Shown here: positions 13,429-13,581 of the stretch, one piece after another
Layout of the letters: each line of letters opens with the position of its first letter
Numbering within the stretch: position 1 is the first letter of the stretch
Origin: Peptococcaceae bacterium UBA2264
GTDB lineage: Bacteria; Bacillota; Desulfitobacteriia; Desulfitobacteriales; Desulfitobacteriaceae
Length of the DNA: 13,581 nucleotides
Direction: 5' to 3'
Assembly: GCA_002347475.1 (NCBI GenBank)
Contig: DDXI01000054.1
Location: 1 to 13,581, forward strand
Program-made: the position numbers and the translations under genes
The notes under the pieces: generated by a model
What the model was told of the DNA's origin: nothing
Databases searched by the model: none
The model's input: the letters and a program-made list of their open reading frames with translations, nothing else

Positions 13429-13581
13429 TCAGTTGTCCCCGGTATCAAGCAGGGACAGGCTAAGCCTCTCCCGCTCCCGATCGATGCTGATAACCCTTAC
13501 TTTAACGATATCCCCAACCGCCACAACCTCCATCGGATGCCGGATAAAGCGGGAACTAAGCTGGGAAATATGCACCAAGCC
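13429..13581 (-). CDS. Tex-like S1 RNA-binding protein, C-terminal end only
   Basis: Only the last 50 codons lie in the window; the start is beyond the edge. The reading GLVHISQLSSRFIRHPMEVV, then VGDIVKVRVISIDRERERLSLSL, is an S1 RNA-binding domain. Its wording, especially the RFIRHPMEVVAVGD stretch, matches the C-terminus of Tex (YhgF/YdcI) transcription accessory proteins rather than ribosomal protein S1 or PNPase. Its stop is followed after four bases by the EamA-transporter ATG. Confidence 0.8.
   Translation of the reverse strand, partial: GLVHISQLSSRFIRHPMEVVAVGDIVKVRVISIDRERERLSLSLLDTGDN

Overview
The window reads as chromosomal DNA of a Gram-positive anaerobe-type Firmicute. The pointers are a perfect CIRCE operator on groESL, strong GGAGG-type Shine-Dalgarno sites, GTG starts, two cobalamin riboswitches with intrinsic terminators, and the gene order tsaE-tsaB-rimI-tsaD with groES-groEL nearby. 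That order is familiar to me from Clostridia of the Peptococcaceae type, but the genus cannot be fixed from this sequence. Every convincing gene lies on the minus strand, so the window is read from high to low coordinates.

13581 to 11333: the C-terminal S1 domain of a Tex-like RNA-binding protein, an EamA-family membrane transporter and a metal-dependent amidohydrolase, closely spaced or overlapping. 11176 to 8373: tsaE, tsaB, rimI and tsaD, the enzymes that install t6A on tRNA plus a ribosomal-protein-type acetyltransferase. 8372 to 8022: a 351-base gap holding a cluster of seven DnaA-box-like 9-mers, a weak terminator candidate, and a promoter whose -10 sits at the centre of an inverted repeat.

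8021 to 3511: an efflux operon made of a HlyD-like membrane-fusion protein, two separate ABC ATPases, one ABC-2 permease and a TetR regulator. It looks like a split version of the enterobacterial ybhGFSR/cecR system. The two ATPases are degenerate in complementary ways, and the TetR gene has no ordinary start codon. Next come 5-formyltetrahydrofolate cyclo-ligase (3345 to 2755) and then about 610 bases without a conserved protein gene. This stretch carries an extended -10 promoter and two cobalamin riboswitches in series, each with its own terminator.

The only gene directly behind the riboswitches encodes an unrecognised 60-residue protein. No clear terminator separates it from the CIRCE-controlled groES-groEL operon that ends the window; groEL is cut by the window edge. 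The strongest leads are the tandem B12 switch with its orphan small-protein target, the DnaA-box cluster, and the non-canonical TetR start.
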